A stretch of 64,000 bases of DNA from Thermaerobacillus caldiproteolyticus (GTDB lineage: Bacteria; Bacillota; Bacilli; Bacillales; Anoxybacillaceae), in NCBI RefSeq assembly GCF_013761245.1, contig NZ_JACDUT010000002.1, positions 62,001 through 126,000 on the forward strand, given 5' to 3'. Both the position numbers and the translations under genes were made by a program. This document shows positions 1 through 10,049 of this stretch, in pieces; position 1 is the first letter of the stretch, and each line of letters starts with the position of its first letter. The notes beneath the pieces are model-generated. The model had not been told where the DNA came from and ran no database searches. It saw nothing but the letters and a program-made list of their open reading frames with translations.

Positions 1-427
1 GTGCACGTCCTGCCGCTAGCGCATAATTCCCGCCAGAACCAATTGCTAAAATGCCATCGTCCGGTTCAATTACTTCCCCTGTTCCCGATACTAACAATAA
101 ATGGCTTTCATCCATCACAATTAGCATCGCTTCCAACCGCCGCAACACTTTATCGCTGCGCCATTCCTTCGCCAGCTCGACCGCCGCACGCGGCAAGTTC
201 CCGTTGAATTCTTCTAATTTCCCTTCAAACATCTCAAATAACGTAAACGCATCAGCAACAGATCCAGCAAAACCGGCTAATACTTTTCCCTGAAATAGCC
301 TTCTTACTTTTTTTGCTGTATGCTTCATGACGACAGCATTTCCGAACGTGACTTGACCGTCACCAGCCATTGCGCATCTCCCGTTATGACGGATCGCAAA
401 AATCGTCGTGGCATGGAACTGTTCCAT
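1..427 (-). CDS. hslV: HslV (ClpQ/CodW) peptidase subunit, partial at window edge
   Basis: About 142 codons of the proteolytic subunit of the HslUV two-component ATP-dependent protease; the C-terminal part lies outside the window. The reading frame is open from an ATG at 427 to the edge, with GGAGGAAG as ribosome binding site. Family hallmarks are an [20 protein letters not shown] stretch, [14 protein letters not shown] and a later [19 protein letters not shown]. It sits directly after xerC, as in the B. subtilis codV-clpQ-clpY-codY order, so hslU is expected outside the window. Odd point: the N-terminus reads [10 protein letters not shown], so residue 2 is Glu rather than the serine that B. 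subtilis CodW exposes as nucleophile; Thr7 is the alternative nucleophile if a six-residue propeptide is removed. Confidence 0.95.
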   Translation of the reverse strand, partial: MEQFHATTIFAIRHNGRCAMAGDGQVTFGNAVVMKHTAKKVRRLFQGKVLAGFAGSVADAFTLFEMFEGKLEEFNGNLPRAAVELAKEWRSDKVLRRLEAMLIVMDESHLLLVSGTGEVIEPDDGILAIGSGGNYALAAGRA

Positions 428-462
428 TCGTTATCTTCCTCCTTCCCGACTAGCGGCAGTCA

Positions 463-1365
463 TTATGCCCGCGGGTGTGTATGCAAATAAATATGGCGCA
501 AGCGATCTTTTGTGACATGAGTATATACTTGTGTTGACGAAAGGTGCGCGTGTCCCAACAATTCTTGAACAGTACGCATATCTGCGCCTTCATTCAGCAA
601 ATGTGTAGCAAACGTATGCCTTAGGACGTGCGGGCTTATTTTTTGCATAATCGCCGCTTTCTTGACCATCTCGTTTAAAATATGACGTACCCCTCGAGGT
701 GTTAATGGGTTCCCGCGAGCATTCACAAACAAATAGTTATGAGCGGTTTTCCCTTTTTGCAAAAGCTCACGCCGCCCGTTTTGAACGTATCGTTCTAACG
801 CTTCTTTAGCAAAGCGTCCAAACGGAACATAGCGCTGTTTATTTCCTTTACCATGAATTAACATCGTTGAAACAGAAAAATCAATATCGGAAAGTTGAAT
901 GTGACAACATTCACTAACACGAATACCTGTGGCGTAAAGAAGCTCGATCAGCGCTTGGTTGCGTTGTCCGAGTGCTGTATTTACATCATTGACATGAAAC
1001 AAGCTTTCTAATTCCTGCTCGTATAAAAAACTAGGAATTTTTTGTTCTTTTTTCGGTAACGCTGCCAACGCAAACGGATTTTCCGCCACTTTTTTTTCTC
1101 GCAATAAAAACTTATAAAAGCTTCGCAAGCTAGATATTTTACGCGAAATGGAGCGACTTGATTGTTGCTCATGATGTAGATTCGTCAAATAAAGACGGAC
1201 ATCGCTATACGTGACTTCCTCTAAACGCTCAATCGCCTGCTCGTTCATAAAGGCAAAAAATTGTTCAATATCGCGTTTGTAACACACAATAGTATATTCT
1301 GAATAATTTTTTTCAATTTGTAAATATTCTATGAACAAATTTAACGCAATTTTCAAATTTTCCAT
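463..1365 (-). CDS. xerC: Tyrosine recombinase XerC (CodV)
   Basis: 300-residue tyrosine recombinase that resolves chromosome dimers at dif together with XerD. The N-terminal SAM-like core-binding domain occupies roughly the first 90 residues. The catalytic domain shows the active-site series: Arg in the ATGIRVSE motif, Lys in GKGNKQRYVPF, the His/Arg pair in SPHVLRHTFATHLL, His in LLGHAHLSSTQ and the nucleophilic Tyr in QVYTHV. I chose the ATG at 1365 (MENLKIAL) over an upstream in-frame ATG at 1401, because GAGGTG lies just before it and the length then matches XerC. It lies between trmFO and hslV, the CodV position of Bacillus. An inverted repeat stands just upstream of the ribosome binding site. 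Confidence 0.95.
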   Translation of the reverse strand: MENLKIALNLFIEYLQIEKNYSEYTIVCYKRDIEQFFAFMNEQAIERLEEVTYSDVRLYLTNLHHEQQSSRSISRKISSLRSFYKFLLREKKVAENPFALAALPKKEQKIPSFLYEQELESLFHVNDVNTALGQRNQALIELLYATGIRVSECCHIQLSDIDFSVSTMLIHGKGNKQRYVPFGRFAKEALERYVQNGRRELLQKGKTAHNYLFVNARGNPLTPRGVRHILNEMVKKAAIMQKISPHVLRHTFATHLLNEGADMRTVQELLGHAHLSSTQVYTHVTKDRLRHIYLHTHPRA

Positions 1366-1378
1366 TCTCAACACCTCA

Positions 1379-1418
1379 CAAGGGCTATTAAATATTAACA
1401 TACATTTAACAGCCCTTG
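1379..1418 (-). promoter_or_regulatory. Inverted repeat upstream of xerC
   Basis: A 14-bp stem with one mismatch (arms 1379-1392 and 1405-1418, both carrying AAGGGCT/AGCCCTT) and a 12-nt loop, in the trmFO-xerC gap. On the transcribed minus strand it is not followed by a T-run, so it is not a typical terminator. It ends only a few bases before the xerC ribosome binding site. A role in RNA processing or translation control is possible but unproven. Confidence 0.5.
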
Positions 1419-1431
1419 CAATGAATTTCTA

Positions 1432-2736
1432 TCAATTTTTTACAAAATTCTGAATTGTGTCCAATGCTCGTTGTGCGTATCGTTCATTACGCTGCTTTTT
1501 ATCTTTAATCGTCTCCTCAAGTGGCGCAAATAAGCCAAAATTCGCATTCATTGGCTGAAAATGATTCGGGTTGGCGGTCGTAATGTAATGCGCCATGCTA
1601 CCAATGGCTGTTTCTGGTGGAAAGACAATCAACTCTTGTCCTAATACGAGCCGTGCCGCGTTGATGCCAGCCACTAATCCTGATGCCGCCGATTCTACAT
1701 ATCCTTCAACCCCAGTCATTTGCCCAGCAAAAAATAAATCATCTCGCTCTTTATATTGATACGTTGGCCGTAGCAATTTTGGAGAGTTAATAAAAGTATT
1801 GCGATGCATCACACCGTAGCGAACGATTTCCGCGTTTTCTAGTCCCGGAATGAGACGGATGACTTCTTTTTGCGGTCCCCATTTTAAATGAGTTTGAAAT
1901 CCAACGATATTGTAAAGAGTGCCTGCTGCATCATCTTGGCGGAGCTGGACGACAGCAAACGGGCGCTTTCCTGTACGCGGGTCTTCAAGCCCCACCGGCT
2001 TCATCGGACCAAATAACAATGTCTTTTTCCCGCGCTTAGCCATTACTTCAATCGGCATGCACCCTTCAAAATAAATCTCTTTTTCAAACTCTTTCAATGG
2101 GACCGTTTCCGCGGAAATAAGGGCTTCGTAAAAGCGGTCAAACTCCTCTTCTGTCATCGGGCAGTTCAAATAGGCCGCTTCCCCTTTATCATAGCGTGAT
2201 TTGATATACACTTTATCCATGTTAATGCTTTCTTTTTCCACAATCGGAGCAGCAGCATCGTAAAAGTATAAATACTCTTCACCTGTCAGTGCTTTCAATC
2301 GATCGGATAACGCTTTGGACGTTAATGGTCCCGTTGCGATAATCGTCGGCCCAGAAGGGATTTCCGTCACTTCTTCGTGAATCACTGTGACATTTGGATG
2401 GTTTTTTACTAAATCTGTGACCCGTGCTGCAAATTCATGGCGATCAACTGCAAGCGCGCCACCCGCAGGGACGGAACATTCATCCGCTGCTTTGATAATC
2501 ACGGAGTTCAGGCGGCGCATTTCTTCCTTTAATACGCCAACAGCGTTCGTTAATGAATTAGCACGCAATGAATTGCTACAAACAAGCTCAGCAAATTTAT
2601 CGGTATGATGGGCAGGAGTTTGCTTCATGGGACGCATTTCATAAAGTCGTACGTTGACGTTGCGACTAGCGAGCTGCCATGCGGCTTCACTTCCCGCTAG
2701 ACCTGCGCCAATGACGTTGACAGTTGGTTGATTCAT
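1432..2736 (-). CDS. trmFO: TrmFO, folate-dependent tRNA (uracil-54-C5) methyltransferase
   Basis: 434-residue FAD enzyme that makes ribothymidine at position 54 of tRNA, using methylenetetrahydrofolate as carbon donor (formerly Gid). The N-terminus carries the dinucleotide-binding motif [14 protein letters not shown], followed by the family segments [20 protein letters not shown] and [12 protein letters not shown]; a second FAD-contact region [16 protein letters not shown] lies near the C-terminus. Length matches the family. It lies between topA and xerC, as in B. subtilis, and is separated from topA by a terminator-like hairpin. GGAGG precedes the ATG. Confidence 0.96.
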   Translation of the reverse strand: MNQPTVNVIGAGLAGSEAAWQLASRNVNVRLYEMRPMKQTPAHHTDKFAELVCSNSLRANSLTNAVGVLKEEMRRLNSVIIKAADECSVPAGGALAVDRHEFAARVTDLVKNHPNVTVIHEEVTEIPSGPTIIATGPLTSKALSDRLKALTGEEYLYFYDAAAPIVEKESINMDKVYIKSRYDKGEAAYLNCPMTEEEFDRFYEALISAETVPLKEFEKEIYFEGCMPIEVMAKRGKKTLLFGPMKPVGLEDPRTGKRPFAVVQLRQDDAAGTLYNIVGFQTHLKWGPQKEVIRLIPGLENAEIVRYGVMHRNTFINSPKLLRPTYQYKERDDLFFAGQMTGVEGYVESAASGLVAGINAARLVLGQELIVFPPETAIGSMAHYITTANPNHFQPMNANFGLFAPLEETIKDKKQRNERYAQRALDTIQNFVKN

Positions 2737-2762
2737 TGTTTTTCCTCCTTGCTATCTCGTAT

Positions 2763-2796
2763 AAAAGCGGTGAGGATTAGCATCCCTCACCGTTTT
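2763..2796 (-). terminator. Intrinsic terminator after topA
   Basis: Arms CGGTGAGG and CCTCACCG pair around a nine-base loop (core 2768-2792), extended by flanking A/T pairs and followed on the minus strand by CTTTTAT. It begins next to the topA stop codon and separates topA from trmFO. Confidence 0.8.
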
Positions 2797-4872
2797 CTAT
2801 GATTGTGGCTTCTCTTCATAATCACACTCGATACATTGCACTTGCATACCCTTTTTTAATTTTTTCTCGACTAACAAGCTTCCGCATTTCGGACAAGGAC
2901 GTGCAAGCGGTTTATCCCACGACACGAAGTCACAGTCTGGGAAGCGGTCGCACCCGTAAAATACTCGCTTTTTCTTGCTGCTTCGTTCCACAATGTTTCC
3001 TTTATGGCATTTCGGGCATTTTACCCCGATTTCTTTTACGATCGGTTTTGTATGACGGCATTCCGGAAAATTAGAGCAAGCGACAAACTTGCCAAACCGT
3101 CCCATTTTATACACCATTGGGCTACCACATACTTCGCACTCCATTCCGGCAGGCTCATCTTTAATCTCGACTTCTTTCATTTCCTTTTCCGCAATTTGTA
3201 AGCGTTTTTCAAATTCACGATAAAACTCATCGACGACTTTTACCCACTCAATTTTACCTTCTTCGATTTCATCTAAGCTCTTTTCCATTTTCGCCGTAAA
3301 TTCAACATCTAAAATTTCCGGGAAAAACTCTAATATGAGCTCTAAGACAATTTCCCCCAATTCAGTCGGTACAAAGCGCTTATTTTCAAGAACCACATAG
3401 TTTCGTTTTTGAATCGTATCAAGCGTTGGTGCATAGGTCGATGGACGACCGATTCCAAGCTCTTCTAGCGTTTTCACTAATCGAGCTTCCGTATAACGAG
3501 GAGGCGGCTGCGTAAAATGCTGCCTCTGTTCGATATCTTTACTAATAACCGTTTCTCCCTCTTGCAAGTCCGGGAGCAACCGGTCTTGTTCATCTGTTTG
3601 GTCGTCAGTTCCTTCTACATATACTTTCATAAATCCCGGAAATTTAACTTTTGAGCCACTCGCCCGAAACAATACCCCTTCATTTTCGACTTCTACGCTC
3701 ATCGTGTCAAGAAGCGCTGGAGCCATTTGGCTTGCAACAAATCGCTCCCAAATGAGCTTATACAAGCGAAATTGGTCCCGACTTAAATACGGTTTGACCG
3801 AATTCGGATCGCGAAACGTCGACGTCGGTCGAATCGCTTCATGAGCGTCTTGAGCGTTCGCGCTTTTCTTTTCTTTCCGCTTTTCTTGCGCGACAAATTC
3901 TTTCCCGAATGTCGCTTCAATATACGAAAGCGCCTCTTGCTGTGCCGTTTCTGACACCCGTGTAGAGTCGGTACGCATATATGTAATTAAACCGACTGTT
4001 CCTTCGCTGCCAAGGTCAATCCCTTCGTATAGTTGCTGAGCAAGCATCATCGTCTTCTTTGTACGAAAATTAAGCTTACGGGCTGCTTCTTGCTGGAGCG
4101 AAGACGTCGTAAACGGCGGCACTGGATTTCGTTTCCGTTCCTTTTTCGTTACCGATTTGACAGTGAAACGATTTCCATTGATGCGCTGTAAAATTTTCTT
4201 GACTTCCTCCTCATTTTTTAAGTCAAGCTTTTGTCCATCCACTCCGTAAAATAAAGCGGTAAACGTTTCATTTCCTTTGACGAATTCCGCTTGAATCGTC
4301 CAATATTCCTCAGGCTGAAATTCTTTAATTTCTTTCTCACGGTCAATGATCAGGCGCAAAGCGACAGACTGCACGCGACCGGCGCTTAATCCCTTTTTTA
4401 CTTTCTTCCAAAGAAGCGGGCTAATATTGTAGCCTACGAGTCTGTCAAGCACACGGCGCGCTTGCTGAGCATCAACTAAATGCATATTAATGGCGCGCGG
4501 ATGCTGGAACGATTCCTTAATGGCATCTTTCGTAATCTCGTTAAATACAACACGGCAATCGGAATGAATATCAAGCTCCAGCATATGTGCTAAGTGCCAA
4601 GCGATCGCTTCTCCTTCGCGGTCCGGGTCGGCAGCTAGAAACACTTTTTTTGCTTTTTTTGCCGCTGTTTTTAACTCTTTAATAACCGGCCCTTTGCCGC
4701 GAATCGTAATATATTTTGGTTCGTAGTCATTATTTATATCAACGCCCATCTGGCTTTTTGGCAAATCGCGAACATGTCCCATTGACGCTTTCACTTTATA
4801 TTTTTTTCCTAAATATCGTTCAATCGTTTTTGCTTTCGCTGGTGATTCAACGATGACTAGATAGTCTGACAT
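2797..4872 (-). CDS. topA: DNA topoisomerase I
   Basis: 691-residue type IA topoisomerase that relaxes negative supercoils through a 5'-phosphotyrosyl intermediate. The TOPRIM domain starts at [15 protein letters not shown] and includes the metal-binding [13 protein letters not shown]. The active-site Tyr lies in [14 protein letters not shown]. The C-terminal part holds three zinc-ribbon-like modules (CEVCG...CSNFPEC, CPKCHKG...CDRFPDC, CPKCG...CIECDY). The start was set at the ATG at 4872 (MSDYLVIVE), which has GGGAGG upstream; the in-frame ATG at 4911 adds 13 residues with no family support. Neighbours dprA and trmFO match the Bacillus order. Confidence 0.97.
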   Translation of the reverse strand: MSDYLVIVESPAKAKTIERYLGKKYKVKASMGHVRDLPKSQMGVDINNDYEPKYITIRGKGPVIKELKTAAKKAKKVFLAADPDREGEAIAWHLAHMLELDIHSDCRVVFNEITKDAIKESFQHPRAINMHLVDAQQARRVLDRLVGYNISPLLWKKVKKGLSAGRVQSVALRLIIDREKEIKEFQPEEYWTIQAEFVKGNETFTALFYGVDGQKLDLKNEEEVKKILQRINGNRFTVKSVTKKERKRNPVPPFTTSSLQQEAARKLNFRTKKTMMLAQQLYEGIDLGSEGTVGLITYMRTDSTRVSETAQQEALSYIEATFGKEFVAQEKRKEKKSANAQDAHEAIRPTSTFRDPNSVKPYLSRDQFRLYKLIWERFVASQMAPALLDTMSVEVENEGVLFRASGSKVKFPGFMKVYVEGTDDQTDEQDRLLPDLQEGETVISKDIEQRQHFTQPPPRYTEARLVKTLEELGIGRPSTYAPTLDTIQKRNYVVLENKRFVPTELGEIVLELILEFFPEILDVEFTAKMEKSLDEIEEGKIEWVKVVDEFYREFEKRLQIAEKEMKEVEIKDEPAGMECEVCGSPMVYKMGRFGKFVACSNFPECRHTKPIVKEIGVKCPKCHKGNIVERSSKKKRVFYGCDRFPDCDFVSWDKPLARPCPKCGSLLVEKKLKKGMQVQCIECDYEEKPQS

Positions 4873-4966
4873 AACTTTTCCTCCCTTAAGAGGTAAATTT
4901 AAAATCTTCATTATTATTAATGATTCTTATGACATTTGTCAAACAAGATATGAATATTTCTCTTTT

Positions 4967-5857
4967 TTATTTCGGAAAAAGGTAGAAAAACTCTTCGATA
5001 ATGTCTGCCGCAGAACGAACTAATTTTGCCCCTTGCTGGATCAAGAAGTTCGTTCCTTTCGATTGCTCTATCAAAATAGAACCAGGAACAGCAAACACTT
5101 CTCTGCCCTGTTCTAACGCTAGTGCAGCAGTAATTAATGAACCGCTTCTTTCCTTTGCTTGAATGACAACAGTTCCAAGCGATAAACCGCTAATAATGCG
5201 ATTTCGCAATGGAAAGTGCCATTTTTGTGGCTTTGTATGCGGAGGATATTCAGAAAGGATCAGATGATCTCGCATGAGCTGTTCCGCTAACTTTCGATTT
5301 TGTTGCGGATATATATGCTGAAATCCTCCAGCAGTCACAGCAATCGTTTTTCCGCCACATTCGATCGTCATTTCGTGCGCTGCAGCGTCAATTCCTACGG
5401 CAAGGCCGCTGACAATGAGCCACCCGTTAGAAATAAGCGGTGGCAGTAACAGGCGTAATGATTCAATTCCTTCACTCGTCGGCTTTCTCGTCCCGACGAT
5501 GCTGATCATTTTGAAACTTGAGAGCCATTCGATATTCCCTCTTGCATACAACACCCATGGTGGTTCAAAAATATGTTTCAAAAGCGGTGGATAGCAGCGA
5601 TCGAAAATGGTGATCGCATGAATATTTTTGTCCCTATATGTTTTTATCATACTTTGAATGGCAAGGGAATGTAAATCTTGGAAAAGAAGAGAACATTGTT
5701 CGGGGGAAATCGACAACAGCTGAGTAAAATCGGAATATGAGAAGGAAAAAATCGAGGAAAGCGACGGATCGACTTCAAGGAAACGAGCAATCGTTTTCCA
5801 GTTGACGCCGCGACAATGATGAAGATGAATCAGGCGTTCTCGAACAGATGAATACAT
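4967..5857 (-). CDS. dprA: DNA processing protein DprA (Smf)
   Basis: 296-residue protein that binds incoming single-stranded DNA during transformation and loads RecA. An N-terminal helical region is followed by the Rossmann-like DprA fold, seen as SIVGTRKPTSEG, VSGLAVGIDAAAHE, GGFQHIYPQQN, LSEYPP, RNRIISGLS and RSGSLITAALALEQGREVFAVPGS. The start is the ATG at 5857, directly preceded by an in-frame TTG, with AGGAAG as ribosome binding site. Length is close to B. subtilis DprA. It follows the sucD terminator, so it should have its own promoter, which I could not place convincingly. Confidence 0.95.
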   Translation of the reverse strand: MYSSVRERLIHLHHCRGVNWKTIARFLEVDPSLSSIFSFSYSDFTQLLSISPEQCSLLFQDLHSLAIQSMIKTYRDKNIHAITIFDRCYPPLLKHIFEPPWVLYARGNIEWLSSFKMISIVGTRKPTSEGIESLRLLLPPLISNGWLIVSGLAVGIDAAAHEMTIECGGKTIAVTAGGFQHIYPQQNRKLAEQLMRDHLILSEYPPHTKPQKWHFPLRNRIISGLSLGTVVIQAKERSGSLITAALALEQGREVFAVPGSILIEQSKGTNFLIQQGAKLVRSAADIIEEFFYLFPK

Positions 5858-5910
5858 CAAATCTTCCTTTCTCCATGTCGAATTTTAGATAAAATTTTTC
5901 AAAGAAAACT

Positions 5911-5937
5911 GTCCCGCACGGAGCGCCAATGCGGGAC
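5911..5937 (-). terminator. Intrinsic terminator after sucD
   Basis: GTCCCGCA and TGCGGGAC form a GC-rich 8-bp stem, followed on the minus strand by AGTTTTCTTT. It ends the sucC-sucD transcript before dprA. Confidence 0.85.
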
Positions 5938-5945
5938 GATGATGA

Positions 5946-6848
5946 TTAATGCGTTTTACATTTTTCGTAAAGCCCTTGTTCTTTGAGGACAGAAATTAAT
6001 GTTTCGCCGATAACAGCAGGAGTTTCTGCTACTTTAATGCCGCATTCATTCATTTTCTTAATTTTTTCTGCCGCCGTTCCTTTGCCGCCAGAGATGATTG
6101 CACCGGCATGTCCCATTCTCTTACCCGGAGGTGCAGTTTGACCACCGATAAAGCCGACAACTGGTTTTTTCATGTTTGCTTTTACCCATTCGGCTGCTTC
6201 TTCTTCCGCCGTACCGCCGATTTCTCCAATCATGATTACTGCATATGTCTCTTCATCTTCGTTAAATGCTTTTAAAACATCAATAAAGTTCGTACCGTTG
6301 ACAGGGTCCCCGCCGATACCGACCGCTGTAGATTGACCAATTCCGGCTTGTGTTAATTGATGGACCGCTTCGTATGTTAACGTGCCGGAGCGAGAAACGA
6401 TACCGACATGACCTTTTTTATGAATGTAACCAGGCATGATACCGATTTTGCATTCTTCTGGTGTAATCACACCTGGGCAGTTTGGACCGATGAGACGCGT
6501 TTTTTTGCCTTCCATATAACGTTTCACTTTGACCATGTCAAGGACTGGAATGCCTTCGGTAATGCAAACAACGAGATCTAATTCAGCATCAACCGCTTCC
6601 ATAATCGCATCTGCGGCAAATGGGGCTGGGACGTAAATAACAGACGCGTTCGCTCCTGTCGCCTTCACCGCTTCTTCAACCGTGTTAAATACAGGAACAC
6701 CTTCAATTTCCGTCCCGCCTTTACCAGGTGAGGTTCCGCCTACAATTTTTGTACCGTATTCAAGCATTTGCTTCGTATGGAATAATCCTTGTGAACCTGT
6801 AATTCCTTGAACGATGACTTTTGTATCTTTGTTAATAAAAACGCTCAC
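5946..6848 (-). CDS. sucD: Succinyl-CoA synthetase, alpha subunit
   Basis: 300-residue alpha subunit of the TCA-cycle enzyme that converts succinyl-CoA to succinate with ATP or GTP formation. The N-terminal CoA-binding Rossmann region shows [20 protein letters not shown] and [10 protein letters not shown]. The phosphorylated active-site His lies in [16 protein letters not shown]. Translation starts at a GTG (6848) with GGGAGAAC upstream. It lies 17 bp behind sucC in a two-gene operon that ends at a strong terminator. Confidence 0.97.
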   Translation of the reverse strand: MSVFINKDTKVIVQGITGSQGLFHTKQMLEYGTKIVGGTSPGKGGTEIEGVPVFNTVEEAVKATGANASVIYVPAPFAADAIMEAVDAELDLVVCITEGIPVLDMVKVKRYMEGKKTRLIGPNCPGVITPEECKIGIMPGYIHKKGHVGIVSRSGTLTYEAVHQLTQAGIGQSTAVGIGGDPVNGTNFIDVLKAFNEDEETYAVIMIGEIGGTAEEEAAEWVKANMKKPVVGFIGGQTAPPGKRMGHAGAIISGGKGTAAEKIKKMNECGIKVAETPAVIGETLISVLKEQGLYEKCKTH

Positions 6849-6865
6849 AGTTCTCCCTCGCCTTC

Positions 6866-8026
6866 TTAACGTACTAGCTCGACAATTTTTTGTGCACCGT
6901 CCGCCATTGACTCAGCAGCGGTAATATTTAATCCAGACTTTTCTAAAATCTTTTTACCTAATTCGACGTTCGTTCCTTCTAAACGAACAACAAGCGGAAG
7001 CTCTAAGCCGACTTGTTTTGTCGCTTCTACAATTCCGTTCGCAATGACATCACATTTCATAATGCCGCCGAAAATATTGACGAAAATGCCTTTTACTTTC
7101 GCATCGGAAAGAATGATTTTAAACGCTTCCGTGACTTTTTCCGCGGTCGCGCTGCCGCCGACATCTAAGAAGTTGGCTGGTTCGCCGCCGTAGTATTTGA
7201 TAATGTCCATCGTTGCCATCGCAAGACCAGCACCGTTGACCATGCAGCCGATATTGCCGTCAAGCGCGATATAGTTCAAATCGTATTTCGACGCTTCAAT
7301 TTCTTTTGGATCTTCTTCATCTAAGTCGCGATATTCAAGCAATTCTTTATGGCGATATAAAGCGTTAGAGTCGAAGTTTAATTTTGCATCAAGCGCCATC
7401 ACTTTGCCGTCGCCAGTGACAACAAGCGGGTTAATTTCCGCGATGGAGCAGTCTTTTTCGACAAATACTTGATAAAGTCCCAACATAAATTTCACGGCTT
7501 GGTTGACAAGCTCTTTTGGAATATTGATGTTAAACGCTAAACGGCGCGCTTGAAACACTTGCAACCCAACAGCCGGATCGATATATTCTTTAAAAATTTT
7601 CTCTGGTGTTTTAGCTGCGACTTCTTCGATTTCTGTACCGCCCTCTTCAGACCCCATTAACACAACGCGAGAAGTGGCACGGTCAACGACTAAACCGATA
7701 TAATATTCTTTTTGAATATTGCATCCTTCTTCAATGAGGAGGCGCTTTACTTCTTTTCCTTCAGGACCTGTTTGGTGAGTAACAAGTTTTTTGCCTAATA
7801 GCTCGCTTGCATATGTACGAACTTCATCCAAGCTTTTCGCTACTTTTACCCCTCCGGCTTTTCCGCGTCCGCCAGCATGAATTTGCGCTTTGACGACACA
7901 CACTTGGCTTCCTAACTCTTTCGCTGCTTCGACTGCTTCCTCAACTGTAAAAGCTACGCGACCGTTCGGCACGCTAACCCCATAGCTTCTGAGGATTTCC
8001 TTGCCTTGATACTCATGAATATTCAT
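6866..8026 (-). CDS. sucC: Succinyl-CoA synthetase, beta subunit
   Basis: 386-residue beta subunit with an N-terminal ATP-grasp domain ([17 protein letters not shown] start, [16 protein letters not shown] nucleotide loop, [20 protein letters not shown] metal/nucleotide site) and a C-terminal CoA-ligase domain ([43 protein letters not shown]). It pairs with SucD. AGGAGG precedes the ATG. A sigma-A promoter and a cre-like site lie directly upstream, which suggests carbon catabolite control by CcpA. Confidence 0.97.
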   Translation of the reverse strand: MNIHEYQGKEILRSYGVSVPNGRVAFTVEEAVEAAKELGSQVCVVKAQIHAGGRGKAGGVKVAKSLDEVRTYASELLGKKLVTHQTGPEGKEVKRLLIEEGCNIQKEYYIGLVVDRATSRVVLMGSEEGGTEIEEVAAKTPEKIFKEYIDPAVGLQVFQARRLAFNINIPKELVNQAVKFMLGLYQVFVEKDCSIAEINPLVVTGDGKVMALDAKLNFDSNALYRHKELLEYRDLDEEDPKEIEASKYDLNYIALDGNIGCMVNGAGLAMATMDIIKYYGGEPANFLDVGGSATAEKVTEAFKIILSDAKVKGIFVNIFGGIMKCDVIANGIVEATKQVGLELPLVVRLEGTNVELGKKILEKSGLNITAAESMADGAQKIVELVR

Positions 8027-8057
8027 GCGTCAACCTCCTATGTATAAAAATAAAAAA

Positions 8058-8071
8058 TACTAGCGCTTTCA
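8058..8071 (-). promoter_or_regulatory. cre-like CcpA site at sucC promoter
   Basis: The minus strand reads TGAAAGCGCTAGTA, 12 of 14 positions of the cre consensus TGWAANCGNTNWCA. It begins at the -10 box of the sucC promoter and covers the likely transcription start, a position from which CcpA would repress. The site is called by pattern only. Confidence 0.6.
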
Positions 8072-8100
8072 TTGTATAATGATACTTTCCATATTGTCTA
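8071..8100 (-). promoter_or_regulatory. sigma-A promoter of sucC-sucD
   Basis: Minus-strand TAGACA (8095-8100) and TACAAT (8071-8076) are separated by 18 bp. It lies between the ylqH terminator and the sucC ribosome binding site. Confidence 0.65.
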
Positions 8101-8120
8101 CCGTTTCGACATAAAACAAA

Positions 8121-8147
8121 AAAATCCTCCTTAATAGAGAGGATTTT
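8121..8147 (-). terminator. Intrinsic terminator after ylqH
   Basis: AAAATCCTC and GAGGATTTT pair across a nine-base loop, and the minus strand continues into a T-run. It separates rnhB-ylqG-ylqH from sucC-sucD. Confidence 0.8.
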
Positions 8148-8175
8148 GTCAAACTTGGCATAACAACGCAAATTG

Positions 8176-8451
8176 CTACGTTGTTTCCGTAAGCCGCCGT
8201 TCGATTCGATACACAAATGCAAATAGTTCAGCAACAATTTGATACAGCTCTTCTGGAATCGCTTCGTTGATTTCAAGTTCGCTTAATAGCTGTACAAGCG
8301 ATGGATCTTCTTGAATGGGAATGCCATTCTCTTTAGCAATAGCAATCAAATTTTCGGCGACGTATCCTTGACCTTTCGCAACGACAACAGGCGCGGTATG
8401 CTCACTAGGATGATACGTCAGCGCAACTGCTTTTTTCTCCTCTTTTTTCAT
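8176..8451 (-). CDS. ylqH: YlqH, FlhB C-terminal-domain-like small protein
   Basis: 91-residue protein that matches only the cytoplasmic C-terminal domain of the flagellar export protein FlhB: KAVALTYHPSEHTAPVVVAK, an IPIQEDPSL motif and IPEELYQIVAELFAFVYRI. FlhB itself has four membrane helices and an autocleaved NPTH loop; here neither is present, so the protein starts just after where FlhB would be cut. It overlaps ylqG by 4 bp (ATGA), so the two should be translationally coupled. Its function is not established; proteins of this kind occur at the same locus in B. subtilis. Confidence 0.9.
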   Translation of the reverse strand: MKKEEKKAVALTYHPSEHTAPVVVAKGQGYVAENLIAIAKENGIPIQEDPSLVQLLSELEINEAIPEELYQIVAELFAFVYRIERRLTETT

Positions 8452-10049
8452 ATTCGATAATCCACCCCTGAATATTGCTCTTGTAAAAGTGGCGGTGCGG
8501 CTATCTTCTCTTGCTTCGACGAGACGACTTTTATCGTAGATAACCTATACCCATATGCTTCGATTCTTTCTTTTAACGTCGGCTGCATTGCCGCAACGAG
8601 TGTTTCTAAATGCGGTGTCTCGTTGATGAGAGAAATATGAACAATACGGTTTTGAATGTTTACATCAATCACCGTTTCTTTTAATCTCTCTAGCTGTAGA
8701 TAAAAAAGGATGCGACAATAGTTTGGATCAATTTGACCATTTTTTTGCTTTTTTCCTTGCCAATGAACGGTCACGTCAGTTAGTCCATTGCCAAAACGGA
8801 ACGGGATTTGTATAAAAAGATGTTGAATCGGTCCTTGCATTTGAGCGAGCAATTGTTGTCCAGTTATGCGATGAGTAAGCGTTTCGATCATGTTTTTGAG
8901 ACTGGGCTCAGAAACTTCTTGCGCGGCTTTCAAAAGAAGTGGCTTTAATGCCACAAATTCAAACATTTGGATTGTTTTTGCCTTGATGGCATTTTGAACA
9001 TCCGCTTCATATTGAAGTCCAAGCAGCTGAACAAATTGTTTGATCGTCTTCGCAATAGCTGAAGAAGACATATCGTTAGCTGAAGCGGCAAATATCGTTT
9101 TCAGAAACTGTTGCTCACTTTCAGGTAGTTTCTCGTTCATATAAGCCGTATAAAGCGAATAGAATTGTTTGATAATCTGTGGCTCTTGCTCTTGAAACCG
9201 AGCAAGCAATGTCCCGATTTGCTGCTTCACTGCTTCCTCGTTCCCTGTCTTGATTTCATCACGAAGGCGCCAGCGCTCTGGTTCTCGTTCAATTTGATTT
9301 TCATCTAGTGACAGTCCTAGTTTTTGCAATAAACCTTGTGCCTGTGGCTCGTGGTGTGCCCACTTTTCTAGCAGCAAGGCAATGGTTTGATAGACATTCA
9401 CTTCCCCTGTGGTAAGCGGCTGCAATTGATGAAGCAATGACTGTACGGTTTCGGTTTGTTGTTGTGGCGGAAGGGACATAAGTGCGTTCTGCAAGTCTAG
9501 TAATTGCTTAGATAAAGGAAGCGGGTGCTGTGCAGCCTTCATCGCTAAAAAGATTTCTTTCGTAAACGGCAAACGATGCGTGTACATGTAACGAATTGCT
9601 TGCAGGCCCGCTTCTGTGTCCTTTGTTTCAGAAAGCCACTTTGCTGCTTGAAAAACGTCTTCTTTGACGATGGGGAGCTGTTCTTGTAATAAAAAGCGGA
9701 GAAGCGGCTGGGCATTGCGAGGAAGCTCCCATTGTCGGGCAAGCTGTTGTGCGGCTTCATCGGCAGTTTGTTGGCTGTTTTCCATTTCTGTATTGAGTTG
9801 TTCGACCAGCTTTAAATAGAACGTTTCATCAGAGATAGAAACTTGAAACCAATAATGGCTGCCGACCTGTAGCGGCACTTGCAACTGAGCAATGAGCGTT
9901 TCCCCGCCTACTTGTACGAGCGCTGTTTGATTCGGCTGTATGCTTTCTATTTTTCCATATAGGATTTGTCCGTTACGAAATGGAAGATGGCTGACTTGTT
10001 CAGAAACAGAGCGATGAAACGAGCCATTTATATGACGAATAAAAGTCAT
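8448..10049 (-). CDS. ylqG: YlqG, FliK-like hook-length-control domain protein
   Basis: 533-residue soluble protein, rich in Gln and Leu. The N-terminal part ([19 protein letters not shown]) looks like a small beta domain; the middle is a long helical region. The last ~130 residues (from roughly [15 protein letters not shown]) resemble the C-terminal domain of the flagellar hook-length control protein FliK, including VHWQGKKQ and a [20 protein letters not shown] helix. It has no signal peptide or membrane helix. It overlaps rnhB by 4 bp and ylqH by 4 bp. Since FliK acts on the FlhB C-terminal domain, the pairing with ylqH suggests the two proteins interact; this is inference. Confidence 0.8.
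   Translation of the reverse strand: MTFIRHINGSFHRSVSEQVSHLPFRNGQILYGKIESIQPNQTALVQVGGETLIAQLQVPLQVGSHYWFQVSISDETFYLKLVEQLNTEMENSQQTADEAAQQLARQWELPRNAQPLLRFLLQEQLPIVKEDVFQAAKWLSETKDTEAGLQAIRYMYTHRLPFTKEIFLAMKAAQHPLPLSKQLLDLQNALMSLPPQQQTETVQSLLHQLQPLTTGEVNVYQTIALLLEKWAHHEPQAQGLLQKLGLSLDENQIEREPERWRLRDEIKTGNEEAVKQQIGTLLARFQEQEPQIIKQFYSLYTAYMNEKLPESEQQFLKTIFAASANDMSSSAIAKTIKQFVQLLGLQYEADVQNAIKAKTIQMFEFVALKPLLLKAAQEVSEPSLKNMIETLTHRITGQQLLAQMQGPIQHLFIQIPFRFGNGLTDVTVHWQGKKQKNGQIDPNYCRILFYLQLERLKETVIDVNIQNRIVHISLINETPHLETLVAAMQPTLKERIEAYGYRLSTIKVVSSKQEKIAAPPLLQEQYSGVDYRI

Noticed and set aside
1-293. Plus-strand readings at the left edge
   Set aside because: They are antisense shadows of hslV, whose family motifs are clear on the minus strand.
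5876-8111. Two exact Spo0A-box heptamers (TGTCGAA) upstream of dprA and sucC
   Set aside because: A seven-base word is expected about eight times on both strands of 64 kb by chance, and neither site has further support.
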